Assembly (NCBI GenBank): GCA_023390635.1
Contig: JAEWCM010000144.1
Coordinates: 1 to 19,563 of the forward strand
DNA length: 19,563 nucleotides
Source: Bacillota bacterium
GTDB taxonomy: Bacteria > Bacillota > Desulfitobacteriia > Desulfitobacteriales > Desulfitobacteriaceae
Direction of reading: 5' to 3'
In this document: in pieces, positions 1 to 6,512 of the stretch
Layout of the letters: each line of letters starts with the position of its first letter
Numbering within the stretch: the stretch's first letter is position 1
The notes under the pieces: generated by a model
Database searches by the model: none
Seen by the model: only the letters and a program-made list of their open reading frames with translations
Told to the model about the DNA's origin: nothing
Position numbers and translations under genes: made by a program

Positions 1-489
1 GGTAAAGAAATTATGATCGAACCTTTTCGGAACAGCCAGCTAAACCCAAACAGTTATAATCTGCGTCTGCATAATGAATTGCTGGTTTATGATGAACAAG
101 TACTGGACATGAAAAAAGAAAACAAGGCCTCCCGCCTTGTCATACCTTCTGAAGGACTGGTCTTGGAAACAGGAAAACTATATTTGGGACGAACTTTGGA
201 ATATACTAAAACAGAATCCTATGTACCCATGTTGGAGGGCCGCTCTTCGGTAGGCAGGCTGGGATTGTTCATCCATGTCACCGCCGGCTTTGGCGATGTC
301 GGATTCAGCGGTTACTGGACCTTGGAAATTCACTGCATTCAACCTATTCGTATTTATCCTGAAGTTGAAATCTGCCAAATTTATTATCATTCCATAGAAG
401 GACACTATGAAAAATATACCAGCGGAAAATATCAAAACAATCAAGGCATTCAGCCCAGTCTATTATACAAGGATTTTCTTCCCGAATAA
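1..489 (+). CDS. dcd: dCTP deaminase, possibly bifunctional DCD-DUT (5' end outside window)
   Basis: Deoxycytidine triphosphate deaminase of the trimeric dUTPase fold; it converts dCTP to dUTP, the precursor route to dTMP, in the cytosol. The frame is open from base 1 (Gly-Lys-Glu-Ile before the first ATG at 13). Family members begin about 15 residues earlier, so the N-terminus lies outside the window and the ATG at 13 is probably internal. Visible motifs are SQLNPNSYNLRL near the N-terminus, the nucleotide-binding EGRSSVGRLGLFIH, and HVTAGFGDVGF followed by WTLEI, whose Glu is the expected catalytic base. From memory, the TAGF-D-GF spacing resembles DCD-DUT enzymes that go on to dUMP, but I cannot prove bifunctionality. 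It is convergent with the minus-strand alr cluster. Confidence 0.9.
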   Translation, partial: GKEIMIEPFRNSQLNPNSYNLRLHNELLVYDEQVLDMKKENKASRLVIPSEGLVLETGKLYLGRTLEYTKTESYVPMLEGRSSVGRLGLFIHVTAGFGDVGFSGYWTLEIHCIQPIRIYPEVEICQIYYHSIEGHYEKYTSGKYQNNQGIQPSLLYKDFLPE

Positions 490-523
490 TTTCTGAAAAA
501 AGGATGTAAAGATAAAAGGTCAG

Positions 524-565
524 GGGGTTAAAAGCTTCAAGAAAATCTAGAAAGCTTTGAATCCC
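524..565 (+). other. Imperfect hairpin downstream of dcd
   Basis: Arms GGGGTTAAAAGCTT (524-537) and AAGCTTTGAATCCC (552-565) pair with one mismatch and one G-U, around a 14-nt loop. No U-run follows on the + strand, so it is a poor intrinsic terminator. It overlaps the 3' end of the convergent small gene and may only stabilise 3' ends. Confidence 0.3.
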
Positions 566-795
566 TGAATACTTTGATTGACAAGCGCATCGAGAAAGGG
601 GCCAATCACATAACTTAAGAAAAACTGAAACCCTTGAGCCAACACCAGGGCTATGCCAAGCCGAAAAAGAAACTGTCCGGTCTTTGAACTGGAGCGGCGA
701 ACCAGCATATCAAAATTAAGTAATCCGGAAGCATACCATCCCAGTATAAAACACACAACAAAATATCCATACGTTAAACCCATCGTCAAATTCAA
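547..795 (-). CDS. Small membrane protein, DUF1146/YwzB-like
   Basis: An 82-residue hydrophobic protein with two predicted membrane segments, roughly residues 8-28 (YGYFVVCFILGWYASGLL) and 44-70 (LFRLGIALVLAQGFQFFLSYVIG), separated by a short basic loop with RRSSSK. The layout, length and LNFD-then-basic-loop pattern resemble the DUF1146 (YwzB) family of Firmicutes, whose function is unknown to me; this match is by eye only. The TTG start at 795 is chosen because GGGGGGTGAG ends 3 nt before it. An in-frame ATG at 783 would leave about 15 nt between Shine-Dalgarno and start. It is the last gene after alr, behind a strong hairpin whose 3' arm carries this Shine-Dalgarno. Confidence 0.55.
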   Translation of the reverse strand: MNLTMGLTYGYFVVCFILGWYASGLLNFDMLVRRSSSKTGQFLFRLGIALVLAQGFQFFLSYVIGPFLDALVNQSIQGFKAF

Positions 796-841
796 AAGCT
801 CACCCCCCTCGACACATTTCTATGTAAGGGGGGTGAGCTTT
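795..841 (-). terminator. Perfect 14-bp hairpin after alr; terminator and/or RBS sequestrator
   Basis: AAAGCTCACCCCCC (795-808) and GGGGGGTGAGCTTT (828-841) are perfectly complementary, with an inner ACAT/ATGT stem in the loop. On the minus strand it starts 18 nt after the alr stop and ends in CTTTT then GAATTT, a weak U-tract. The 3' arm contains GGGGGGTGA, the Shine-Dalgarno of the following small gene, so the stem would both attenuate transcription and mask that ribosome site. Confidence 0.7.
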
Positions 842-859
842 AGTCCTGATCAAGCCTCA

Positions 860-1972
860 TTATTCCTTATAAATTCGTGGTATACGTTTAGATATTTCAC
901 ATATCACTTCATAGTTAATCGTATCCAGCCAGGAGGCCATCTCCGTGGCGTCTATCCGATCCCCGCCATCATTCCCCAGCAAGGTAACAATGTCCCCAAT
1001 CTGCACCTCAGGTATTTTGGTCACTTCCAGCATGGTCTGATCCATACATACCCGGCCGATGATCGTCGCCCTTTTACCTTTGATTAAAACCTCTCCCCGA
1101 TTGGACAGAGCACGCCGCAAGCCATCGGCATAGCCCAAAGGGATAGTAGCGACTCGAGTCGGATAGGCCGCTCGAAAGGTACAACCATAACTCACGGTTT
1201 CACCAGTATTGATGGTCTTGATATTCGTCACTCTTGCCTTCCAAGACATAACCGGCTCCAAGTCCAGGCCCTGAGCCATGCGGAATGCAGGAGGAAGTCC
1301 GTAAAGAATAATACCGGGCCTTACCCCTTCAAAATGGGCCTCGGGACAATTTATAATCGCCGCACTGTTGGCTGCATGACGGAAAGGAATCTCTAATCCC
1401 CTCTTTTTTAATTCCTCACAAAATTTAGAAAATCTTTGTGTCTGTTCCTTAGTAAAACCAAGATCTGCCGCATCTGAAGCTGCAAAGTGCGTGTAGATCC
1501 CTCCGATTTCCAAATAGGGCAGTTCAGCGATTTTCAATACTTCTTCCAGTTCTGATTCCCTAAAGCCGATTCTTCCCATCCCGGTATCCACTTTAATATG
1601 GAATCGGGCTGTTGTATGCTGTTTAGCCGCCTCTTCTGAAAGGATACGCGCCTGTTCATAGCGAAAAACCGTAGGTGTAATTTGTTCTTTAACCATAATA
1701 TCTGAATGTTCAATCGGAGAAGCTCCAAGGATCATCACTTGTAACTTAGGGAACTCCTGCCGTAATTCCAGGGCCTCAGACAAAGTCGCCACGCCGACTC
1801 TGCGAGCCCCGCATTCCATTAATGCCCGCACTACCGGAATTGCTCCATGTCCGTAAGCATCTGCTTTGACAATAGGCATAATCTCTGATTTAGTCATTTT
1901 CTCAATTTTTTTATAATTTCTTTTCAAGGCAGCTAAATCAATTTCTGCCCACGCCTCTCTCAAACAGTCCAT
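860..1972 (-). CDS. alr: Alanine racemase
   Basis: PLP enzyme interconverting L- and D-alanine for peptidoglycan synthesis. At 370 residues it is a normal family length. The PLP-binding lysine is K36 in PIVKADAYGHG at the end of the first strand of the TIM barrel. The second catalytic base is Y262 in ETVSYGCTF. The C-terminal beta domain carries GRVCMDQTMLEV. The ATG at 1972 has GGGGAGG about 8 nt upstream. It lies 39 nt downstream of nnr in a minus-strand cluster with acpS. An acpS-nnr-alr order is, as I recall, common in clostridia and bacilli. The transcript appears to run into the strong hairpin at 795-841. Confidence 0.95.
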   Translation of the reverse strand: MDCLREAWAEIDLAALKRNYKKIEKMTKSEIMPIVKADAYGHGAIPVVRALMECGARRVGVATLSEALELRQEFPKLQVMILGASPIEHSDIMVKEQITPTVFRYEQARILSEEAAKQHTTARFHIKVDTGMGRIGFRESELEEVLKIAELPYLEIGGIYTHFAASDAADLGFTKEQTQRFSKFCEELKKRGLEIPFRHAANSAAIINCPEAHFEGVRPGIILYGLPPAFRMAQGLDLEPVMSWKARVTNIKTINTGETVSYGCTFRAAYPTRVATIPLGYADGLRRALSNRGEVLIKGKRATIIGRVCMDQTMLEVTKIPEVQIGDIVTLLGNDGGDRIDATEMASWLDTINYEVICEISKRIPRIYKE

Positions 1973-2011
1973 TTAGCTGTCCTCCCCAACTCTTTCTCTC
2001 AATATCAGTCA

Positions 2012-3601
2012 TCAGCATCCTGCCTGCTCCAATTCATAGCGCACCTTCGCCAAAGCATCAGCTACCTCAGACGCAGTAAATCCTGACCATCCTACCTCCC
2101 TCGCCAGAAGGTCTCCGGCCTTACCGTGCAAATAAACACTGAGACAAGCGGCTTCCACCGGATCCATCCCCTGAGCCAGCCATCCTAAAAGGCAGCCGGT
2201 GAGAACATCACCTGTTCCCCCTGTCCCTAAACCGGGATTTCCAGTCGGATTCAAAAAAACCCGGCCATCAGGAGCGGCAATAATCGTAATGGCTCCCTTT
2301 AAAATGACCACAGCCTCCCATTCCACTGCCTTACCAACCGCCAACTCCAGACGGTTTTCCTGAACTTCCTCCGTGGTGCACTGACACAACCGGGCCATCT
2401 CTCCCGGATGAGGAGTAATGATTAACGGCCCTCTTCCTTGCCTCCACCCGAAAATCCCCAGCTCACGAGCCACCAGATTCAGTGCATCCGCATCTAAAAC
2501 CACAGGAATTGACACCGTACGCAAAACTTCCTCTATAACTCCAATTAATTCATGGTTCTGACCTAAGCCCGGGCCCATAGCCAGGGCAGAAGCCCCTTGG
2601 CAGCGTTCTTGAATCAAAGCAAGGGAAGAGCTGTCTAAGCTTTCCCCTTTCCTATCCTCCAGAGCAGAAGGCGACCAGACCGTCCCTTCTACTACTCCCG
2701 CATCAACAATGGCTCTGATCCCTTCCGGGACAACCAGTTGGAGAAGACCTACTCCACTGCGCAGAGCTCCTTTTCCTGCTAAAACAGGTGCGCCGCTCAT
2801 GCCCGCTGAACCACCCACCAATATTCCTTTACCATGCGTTCCTTTATGCTCGTCAAATCGACGTCTGGGAATCAGTTTTCTGATCTGTTCACCAGTCAAT
2901 ACAAAGGTGGATATGTCTTCTCTGGCTAAATATTTTTCTGGAATGGAAATGGCTTCAACCACTAATTTTCCAGTATATTCAGGCCCTGACCCCAGAAAAT
3001 GACCAAGCTTCGGCAATCCAAACGTCACCGTAGTATTTGCCCGCACAGCCATCCGATAGGTTTTTCCCGTGTCGGCTTCCAGACCGCTGGGCAGATCAAC
3101 TGCTACCACATAAACCTGCCCCCGGTTAATTTCTTCAACACAGGCTTCAGCCAATGGAGGAAGAGCTCCCCGCATTCCAGTGCCGAAAATGGCATCCACC
3201 ACCACATCAGCTTGATTCAAAGCCAAACGGACTAGTTTTAATTGACCTTCTTCCTCAATCAAATAACATTTTACACCCAAACCTTGAACCAAGCGAAGGT
3301 TTAGAGCAGCATCTCCTGAAAATGCTTCTGGCCTGGCCAAGAGAAACACTGTGATATCCATCCCCAGATTGTGTAAATGCCTGGCGATAGCCAATCCATC
3401 GCCGCCGTTATTCCCCTTGCCCGCAAAAATCAAGCCCTTGACATTGGTTAATTCACTCAATCCTCTGGCCTCAAAATGCTGTCTGATTTCCTTTATCACA
3501 GCTATCGCCGCATTTTCCATTAAAAGCATACTGGGAATTCCATACTCATGGATAGCTGTTTGTTCCAGTTCTCTCATCTGTTTAGCTGTCACAACACGCA
3601 C
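2012..3601 (-). CDS. nnr: Bifunctional NAD(P)H-hydrate epimerase / ADP-dependent NAD(P)H-hydrate dehydratase
   Basis: Repairs hydrated NADH and NADPH: the N-terminal YjeF_N domain epimerises R- to S-NAD(P)HX, and the C-terminal ribokinase-like domain dehydrates the S form using ADP. The epimerase half (about residues 1-215) shows AGKGNNGGDGLAIARHL and the Asp-rich VVDAIFGTG stretch. The dehydratase half (about 220-529) shows GSAGMSGAPVLAGKGALRSG, ITPHPGEMARL and the nucleotide-binding GNPGLGTGGTGDVLTG. I chose the GTG at 3601 because the protein then begins MRVVTAKQMRELE, as family members do, with GAGG upstream. A TTG at 3643 with TGAGGA about 7 nt upstream is also possible and would add 14 residues. 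It lies between acpS and alr, all on the minus strand. Confidence 0.93.
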   Translation of the reverse strand: MRVVTAKQMRELEQTAIHEYGIPSMLLMENAAIAVIKEIRQHFEARGLSELTNVKGLIFAGKGNNGGDGLAIARHLHNLGMDITVFLLARPEAFSGDAALNLRLVQGLGVKCYLIEEEGQLKLVRLALNQADVVVDAIFGTGMRGALPPLAEACVEEINRGQVYVVAVDLPSGLEADTGKTYRMAVRANTTVTFGLPKLGHFLGSGPEYTGKLVVEAISIPEKYLAREDISTFVLTGEQIRKLIPRRRFDEHKGTHGKGILVGGSAGMSGAPVLAGKGALRSGVGLLQLVVPEGIRAIVDAGVVEGTVWSPSALEDRKGESLDSSSLALIQERCQGASALAMGPGLGQNHELIGVIEEVLRTVSIPVVLDADALNLVARELGIFGWRQGRGPLIITPHPGEMARLCQCTTEEVQENRLELAVGKAVEWEAVVILKGAITIIAAPDGRVFLNPTGNPGLGTGGTGDVLTGCLLGWLAQGMDPVEAACLSVYLHGKAGDLLAREVGWSGFTASEVADALAKVRYELEQAGC

Positions 3602-3670
3602 ACCGATTCCCTCTTCCTCGCCCTCAAATCCCGAGTCTGTCAATGCTTTTCCTCATATACTTTACAGCTC

Positions 3671-4030
3671 CTAAACCAAAATCGCCATTGCCACAGCTCG
3701 GCTCCTGTCATGAGAGATACTAATTCTCACTTCTTCTCCACCCCGTGTACCGGCAATTATCTTGGCCTTCTCACTTAGAACTGCATAAGGTTCCCCATTT
3801 TCGGCTGAAAATATTTCAACATCATGCCATGCCAAAGGCCCGAAACCTGTTCCCAGAGCCTTCAATATAGCCTCTTTAGCGGCAAAACGCCCTGCCCAGC
3901 TTTGCTCTCCCTTTCCTTTTAAATCCTCCTGCTCAGCGGAAGTAAAAAGCCGTTCAATCAGTTTTGGGTGACGTTTTTTGGCCTGAATAAAACGCTCTAT
4001 TTCAATAATATCGATTCCCGGATAAATCAT
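3671..4030 (-). CDS. acpS: Holo-[acyl-carrier-protein] synthase
   Basis: Transfers 4'-phosphopantetheine from coenzyme A to apo-ACP, activating fatty acid synthesis. At 119 residues it is a typical trimeric AcpS-type enzyme. The metal-binding motifs are visible: GIDIIEIERF near the N-terminus (D7) and AGRFAAKEAILKAL (E53), with a C-terminal ISISHDRSRAVAMAI strand. The ATG at 4030 follows GGGAG at good spacing. It starts 22 nt after the stop of the upstream regulator and is followed by nnr. Clustering with nnr and alr groups envelope and cofactor housekeeping functions. Confidence 0.95.
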   Translation of the reverse strand: MIYPGIDIIEIERFIQAKKRHPKLIERLFTSAEQEDLKGKGEQSWAGRFAAKEAILKALGTGFGPLAWHDVEIFSAENGEPYAVLSEKAKIIAGTRGGEEVRISISHDRSRAVAMAILV

Positions 4031-4052
4031 TTTATTCTCCCATTTCAGTTGA

Positions 4053-4661
4053 TCACCTTTTTTCCAAAAGATCTTTCAGCTTTTGCTGCCCTTCCTGCGG
4101 TCCAATCACCAGGAAAAGATCATTCTCTTCTACAATATATCCGGCAGCAGGAGCAAATTCCTCATTTCCCTTTTTAACCACAGCCACCACCGTGACTCCT
4201 GTATGTTCCCTAATTCTTAGCTCTTTTAAGGTTTTTCCCGCCGCTTTGGATCCTGTGGGAACCTCGATCTCCTCTACATCTAAAAAACGCGAACGGGCCC
4301 GTTCCATATGCACCATCACTCTTTGCAGATGGTTTTCAATTTGAGCATCGATCTCCCGCCGCTGATCCATCAATTTCTTAATTTCTTCCATAAACAGCTG
4401 CAGCTCCCCTTTTTGATCGAAAGAGCGCAAAAACTTTTCAGCCTGGAGCTTCGACTCGACAATGATTCCTATCCCCTGACTGACAAATACAACGCCTGAA
4501 TTTTGCAGTATAGCAATAGCCCGCCGAATCGTCTCGGGGGATACATTGAATCGGGCAGCTAAAGTGGATCTACCATGAATCTTTTCTCCCTCCTGAAATT
4601 CACCCATATAAACAGCATGCGCAATATCAACTGCAATTTCCTGATATCTTGCCTGTTCCAT
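4053..4661 (-). CDS. GntR-HTH / RCK_C (TrkA_C) regulator, BusR-like
   Basis: A 202-residue transcription factor in three parts: a GntR-type winged helix (about 1-70, with STLAARFNVSPETIRRAIAILQNSGVV as the recognition region), an alpha-helical coiled coil (about 75-125, LQLFMEEIKKLMDQRREIDAQIENHLQRV), and an RCK_C/TrkA_C domain (about 128-202, VPTGSKAAGKTLKELRIREHTGVTVVAVV to the end). This architecture and length match BusR of lactococci and streptococci, a repressor of the glycine-betaine importer busAB that binds DNA when its RCK_C dimer holds c-di-AMP. Whether this protein binds c-di-AMP is an inference. The ATG at 4661 has AGAGGG upstream. It leads the acpS-nnr-alr cluster and is divergent from a c-di-AMP riboswitch gene about 300 nt away. 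Confidence 0.85.
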   Translation of the reverse strand: MEQARYQEIAVDIAHAVYMGEFQEGEKIHGRSTLAARFNVSPETIRRAIAILQNSGVVFVSQGIGIIVESKLQAEKFLRSFDQKGELQLFMEEIKKLMDQRREIDAQIENHLQRVMVHMERARSRFLDVEEIEVPTGSKAAGKTLKELRIREHTGVTVVAVVKKGNEEFAPAAGYIVEENDLFLVIGPQEGQQKLKDLLEKR

Positions 4662-4682
4662 TCGTCAATCCCTCTCTGTCTA

Positions 4683-4711
4683 AATTATTACCAGTTAATA
4701 TATCTATTCAA
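4683..4711 (-). promoter_or_regulatory. Candidate sigma-A promoter of the BusR-like gene cluster
   Basis: TTGAAT (4711-4706) and ATAATT (4688-4683) are 17 nt apart on the minus strand, giving a leader of about 15 nt that contains the Shine-Dalgarno. The -10 is imperfect and neighbouring registers score similarly. Confidence 0.4.
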
Positions 4712-4721
4712 GCACATTTAT

Positions 4722-4738
4722 GTGTTTTCTGTAAACAC
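4722..4738. promoter_or_regulatory. Inverted repeat GTGTTT-N5-AAACAC, candidate operator
   Basis: GTGTTT (4722-4727) and AAACAC (4733-4738) form a perfect 6-bp dyad with a 5-nt centre, just upstream of the putative -35 of the BusR-like gene. It could be an autoregulatory operator. No experimental motif was matched. Confidence 0.35.
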
Positions 4739-4782
4739 CAAGGAAACGCCTTTACTTACCCTAGACTTTCCTTACTTTATAT

Positions 4783-4796
4783 TACTATGGATAGTA
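4783..4796. promoter_or_regulatory. Dyad TACTAT-GG-ATAGTA, candidate operator
   Basis: Perfect 6-bp arms around GG in the divergent intergenic region between the BusR-like gene and the aminomutase promoter. It may be a regulator site, but a short AT-rich dyad can also arise by chance. Confidence 0.3.
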
Positions 4797-4850
4797 TAAC
4801 ATTTGTATAAAATCCTAAACTTTTTCTAATGCTCTTATTTCCACGCTTAC

Positions 4851-4870
4851 CTTAATTTGTACAAGTTAAA
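4851..4870. promoter_or_regulatory. 20-bp imperfect palindrome centred on TTGTACAA, candidate operator
   Basis: CTTAATTTGT (4851-4860) and ACAAGTTAAA (4861-4870) pair at 8 of 10 positions, symmetric about 4860/4861. It lies about 37 nt upstream of the -35 of the riboswitch promoter, where a regulator could act. Confidence 0.35.
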
Positions 4871-4906
4871 AGTCATGTTATTGAATACAAAATACATTAT
4901 TGCTTA

Positions 4907-4935
4907 TTGACAACAGGCAACTCCCATAATATAAT
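4907..4935 (+). promoter_or_regulatory. Perfect-consensus sigma-A promoter for the riboswitch and aminomutase
   Basis: TTGACA (4907-4912) and TATAAT (4930-4935) are separated by exactly 17 nt, predicting a start near 4942, just before the riboswitch. Such a strong promoter suits a gene limited downstream by a riboswitch or by a repressor. Confidence 0.88.
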
Positions 4936-4956
4936 TAAGTTGTTAGTAAAAATAAT

Positions 4957-5081
4957 ATAGCTTCACTGAATTTCCCGCAGGGAAAACGGGGGAACCATAC
5001 CAAGGGGTGTATCGCAACCGCGTAGAGTCGTTTCAACTCGAACCCGTCAGCTAACCTCGTAAGGATTGAAACTTTAGCTAT
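4957..5081 (+). promoter_or_regulatory. c-di-AMP riboswitch (ydaO/yuaA class)
   Basis: The hallmark 3' block of the ydaO/yuaA aptamer, CCCGTCAGCTAACCTCGT (5043-5060), is present, together with the 5' conserved GGGGGAACC (4988-4996), an ATCGCAACCGCG segment near 5011-5022 and a GAGT/ACTC hairpin (5025-5039). A closing stem P1 pairs ATAGCT (4957-4962) with AGCTAT (5076-5081). This class binds two c-di-AMP molecules and normally turns expression off, controlling potassium transport, osmolyte uptake and cell-wall hydrolases. Here it sits between a strong promoter and a predicted beta-amino-acid synthase. Identification rests on remembered consensus, not a covariance-model search. Confidence 0.93.
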
Positions 5082-5086
5082 GCAGA

Positions 5087-5129
5087 AAAGTTTGAGGGAA
5101 ACTTTGGTTAAGGTTTCTCTTTAATTTTC
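5087..5129 (+). terminator. Riboswitch terminator with competing antiterminator
   Basis: GAGGGAAAC (5094-5102) pairs with GTTTCTCTT (5113-5121), 9 bp with two G-U pairs, and is followed by TTAATTTTC. A competing helix pairs AAAGTTT (5087-5093) with AAACTTT (5099-5105) and would occupy the 5' terminator arm. The same AAAGTTT can pair instead with AAACTTT (5069-5075) beside P1. This fits ligand-driven termination upstream of the aminomutase start. Confidence 0.7.
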
Positions 5130-5174
5130 ACATTTTCCGTGATTGCAGCTTTGGTGAAGAAAGGAGTGTTTCCG

Positions 5175-6419
5175 ATGGCATTAGAAATTGGAAGACTGAC
5201 CGACGAAATGAATTATCCCGCTCTTAAAAGAGCTGCCGAATTAAAACAGAAGGCCGAGCCATATTTGAAATCTCAGGAATCGATTCCCGCCGGCTTGAAG
5301 TTAACCGCCCAATATGAAGCACAAAAAGGAAAATTTCTTAATTACTTCCATGCCGGAGCTAACGATTGGGATGATTGGCACTGGCAGCTAAGCCATCGCA
5401 TTACAGACACGGAAACCCTGGCTGCCCTTTTAAATTTACCTCAAGAAGAACTACTGGAAATTGAGCAGGTGGGAAAAACCTATCGCTGGGCCGTTTCTCC
5501 TTATTATCTAAGCTTGATTGACCCCAGTGATCCTTTGGACCCCATCCGGCTCCAAGCTTTGCCCCAATACGCGGAGCTTGAAGACCACGACGGAGAAGAA
5601 GATCCGATGGGAGAACGCTTTACTTCGCCCGCCCCTTGTATCACCCGCCGTTATCCTGACCGCTTGATCATCAATGTAACTAATATGTGCGCCATGTACT
5701 GCCGCCATTGTCAGCGCCGCCGCAATATTGGCGAAGTGGACCATCATGAGACCCGCGGCCGGCTGAAAATGGCTCTGGATTACATTCGGGCCAACGAAGA
5801 AATCCGCGATGTTTTAATTACAGGCGGTGACGCCCTATTGCTAAGTGATGCTACCTTGGAATGGCTTTTAAGTGAATTGGATTCTATCCCACATGTGGAA
5901 ATTAAGCGCCTCGGAACCCGTGTTCCTGTAACACTTCCAATGCGAATTACCGACGAGCTCTGCGCCATTTTGGCCAAGCATCCGCCGATCTATATCAATA
6001 CCCAATTTAACCATCCCAAAGAGGTCTCCATGGAAAGCAAAAAAGCTGCCGACCGATTGGTAGCAGCAGGTGTTATTCTGGGAAATCAAGCCGTCTTGCT
6101 TAAAGGAATCAACCATGTTCCTGATGTAATGAAAAAGCTTAACCAGGAACTGCTCAAAATCCGCGTTCGCCCTTATTATATTTTCCACGCTAAGAATGTC
6201 ATCGGAACGAAGCATTTTATTCCAACCATCCAGGATGGATTGACCGTCATGGAAAAATTAAGGGGCTACACTTCCGGATTAGCTGTTCCGACTTATATCG
6301 TTAACGCCCCTATGGGCGGCGGAAAAACCCCACTGCTTCCCCAGTATCTGCTTTCCTTAGACCAAGACGAAGCAGTGCTTAAAACCTGGGAAGGCAAGAT
6401 TGTTCATTATCACTCTTAA
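5175..6419 (+). CDS. eam: Glutamate 2,3-aminomutase (radical SAM, PLP), predicted beta-glutamate synthase
   Basis: A 414-residue member of the lysine 2,3-aminomutase family. The radical-SAM cluster ligands are C172, C176 and C179 (CAMYCRHC), and the PLP lysine is K384 in GGGKTP. Relative to Clostridium subterminale KamA (cysteines 125/129/132, PLP Lys337) the offset is a constant 47. KamA binds the lysine side chain with Asp293 and Asp330; here the equivalents are K340 (FHAKNVIG) and N377 (VNAPMGGG). That Lys/Asn pair is the one reported for C. difficile glutamate 2,3-aminomutase. The predicted product is beta-glutamate, a compatible solute. No cysteine follows N377, so KamA's C-terminal zinc ligands are absent. 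The ATG at 5175 is chosen for AAAGGAG 9 nt upstream, over a GTG at 5139. It appears monocistronic between the c-di-AMP riboswitch and a terminator. Confidence 0.88.
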   Translation: MALEIGRLTDEMNYPALKRAAELKQKAEPYLKSQESIPAGLKLTAQYEAQKGKFLNYFHAGANDWDDWHWQLSHRITDTETLAALLNLPQEELLEIEQVGKTYRWAVSPYYLSLIDPSDPLDPIRLQALPQYAELEDHDGEEDPMGERFTSPAPCITRRYPDRLIINVTNMCAMYCRHCQRRRNIGEVDHHETRGRLKMALDYIRANEEIRDVLITGGDALLLSDATLEWLLSELDSIPHVEIKRLGTRVPVTLPMRITDELCAILAKHPPIYINTQFNHPKEVSMESKKAADRLVAAGVILGNQAVLLKGINHVPDVMKKLNQELLKIRVRPYYIFHAKNVIGTKHFIPTIQDGLTVMEKLRGYTSGLAVPTYIVNAPMGGGKTPLLPQYLLSLDQDEAVLKTWEGKIVHYHS

Positions 6420-6431
6420 CGACTAAGCAAA

Positions 6432-6497
6432 TATCTTCGGCAAGCGGAAGTAGTCCGCGCCTAAACCGATTTGTTCAGGCGGTTATTGCCGATATCA
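6432..6497 (+). other. Possible three-way-junction RNA structure between convergent genes
   Basis: An outer stem TCGGCAA (6437-6443) / TTGCCGA (6486-6492) encloses two hairpins: GCGGA/TCCGC (6444-6448/6454-6458) and GCCT/AGGC (6459-6462/6477-6480), the latter extended by AAC/GTT. It lies in the 3' untranslated region of the aminomutase before its terminator and matches no RNA family I recognise. The minus-strand copy follows the yhcC-like stop. Confidence 0.35.
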
Positions 6498-6512
6498 TAG
6501 TTCCTCCCTTCC

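Noticed and set aside
653..1087. 144-codon + strand frame across the small membrane gene and alr end
   Set aside because: It crosses a strong hairpin, overlaps two supported minus-strand genes and has no ribosome site.
5139..5174. GTG start at 5139 for the aminomutase
   Set aside because: It has no Shine-Dalgarno, and the AAAGGAG before the ATG at 5175 would lie inside the coding region.
5175..6419. Call as lysine 2,3-aminomutase (KamA) or EF-P lysyl-modifying EpmB
   Set aside because: Both lysine-binding aspartates of KamA are replaced (K340, N377), and the protein is longer than EpmB at about 340 residues.
6444..6454. GCGGAAGTAGT matches the start of many tRNA-Gly genes
   Set aside because: The following bases do not form D, anticodon or T arms and there is no TTCGAATCC block; they fit local hairpins instead.
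6496..6510. Short minus-strand frame with a good Shine-Dalgarno (ATGATATCGGCA, 7 codons) after the yhcC-like gene
   Set aside because: Too short, and it overlaps the structured element; no sign of a conserved peptide can be judged from one sequence.
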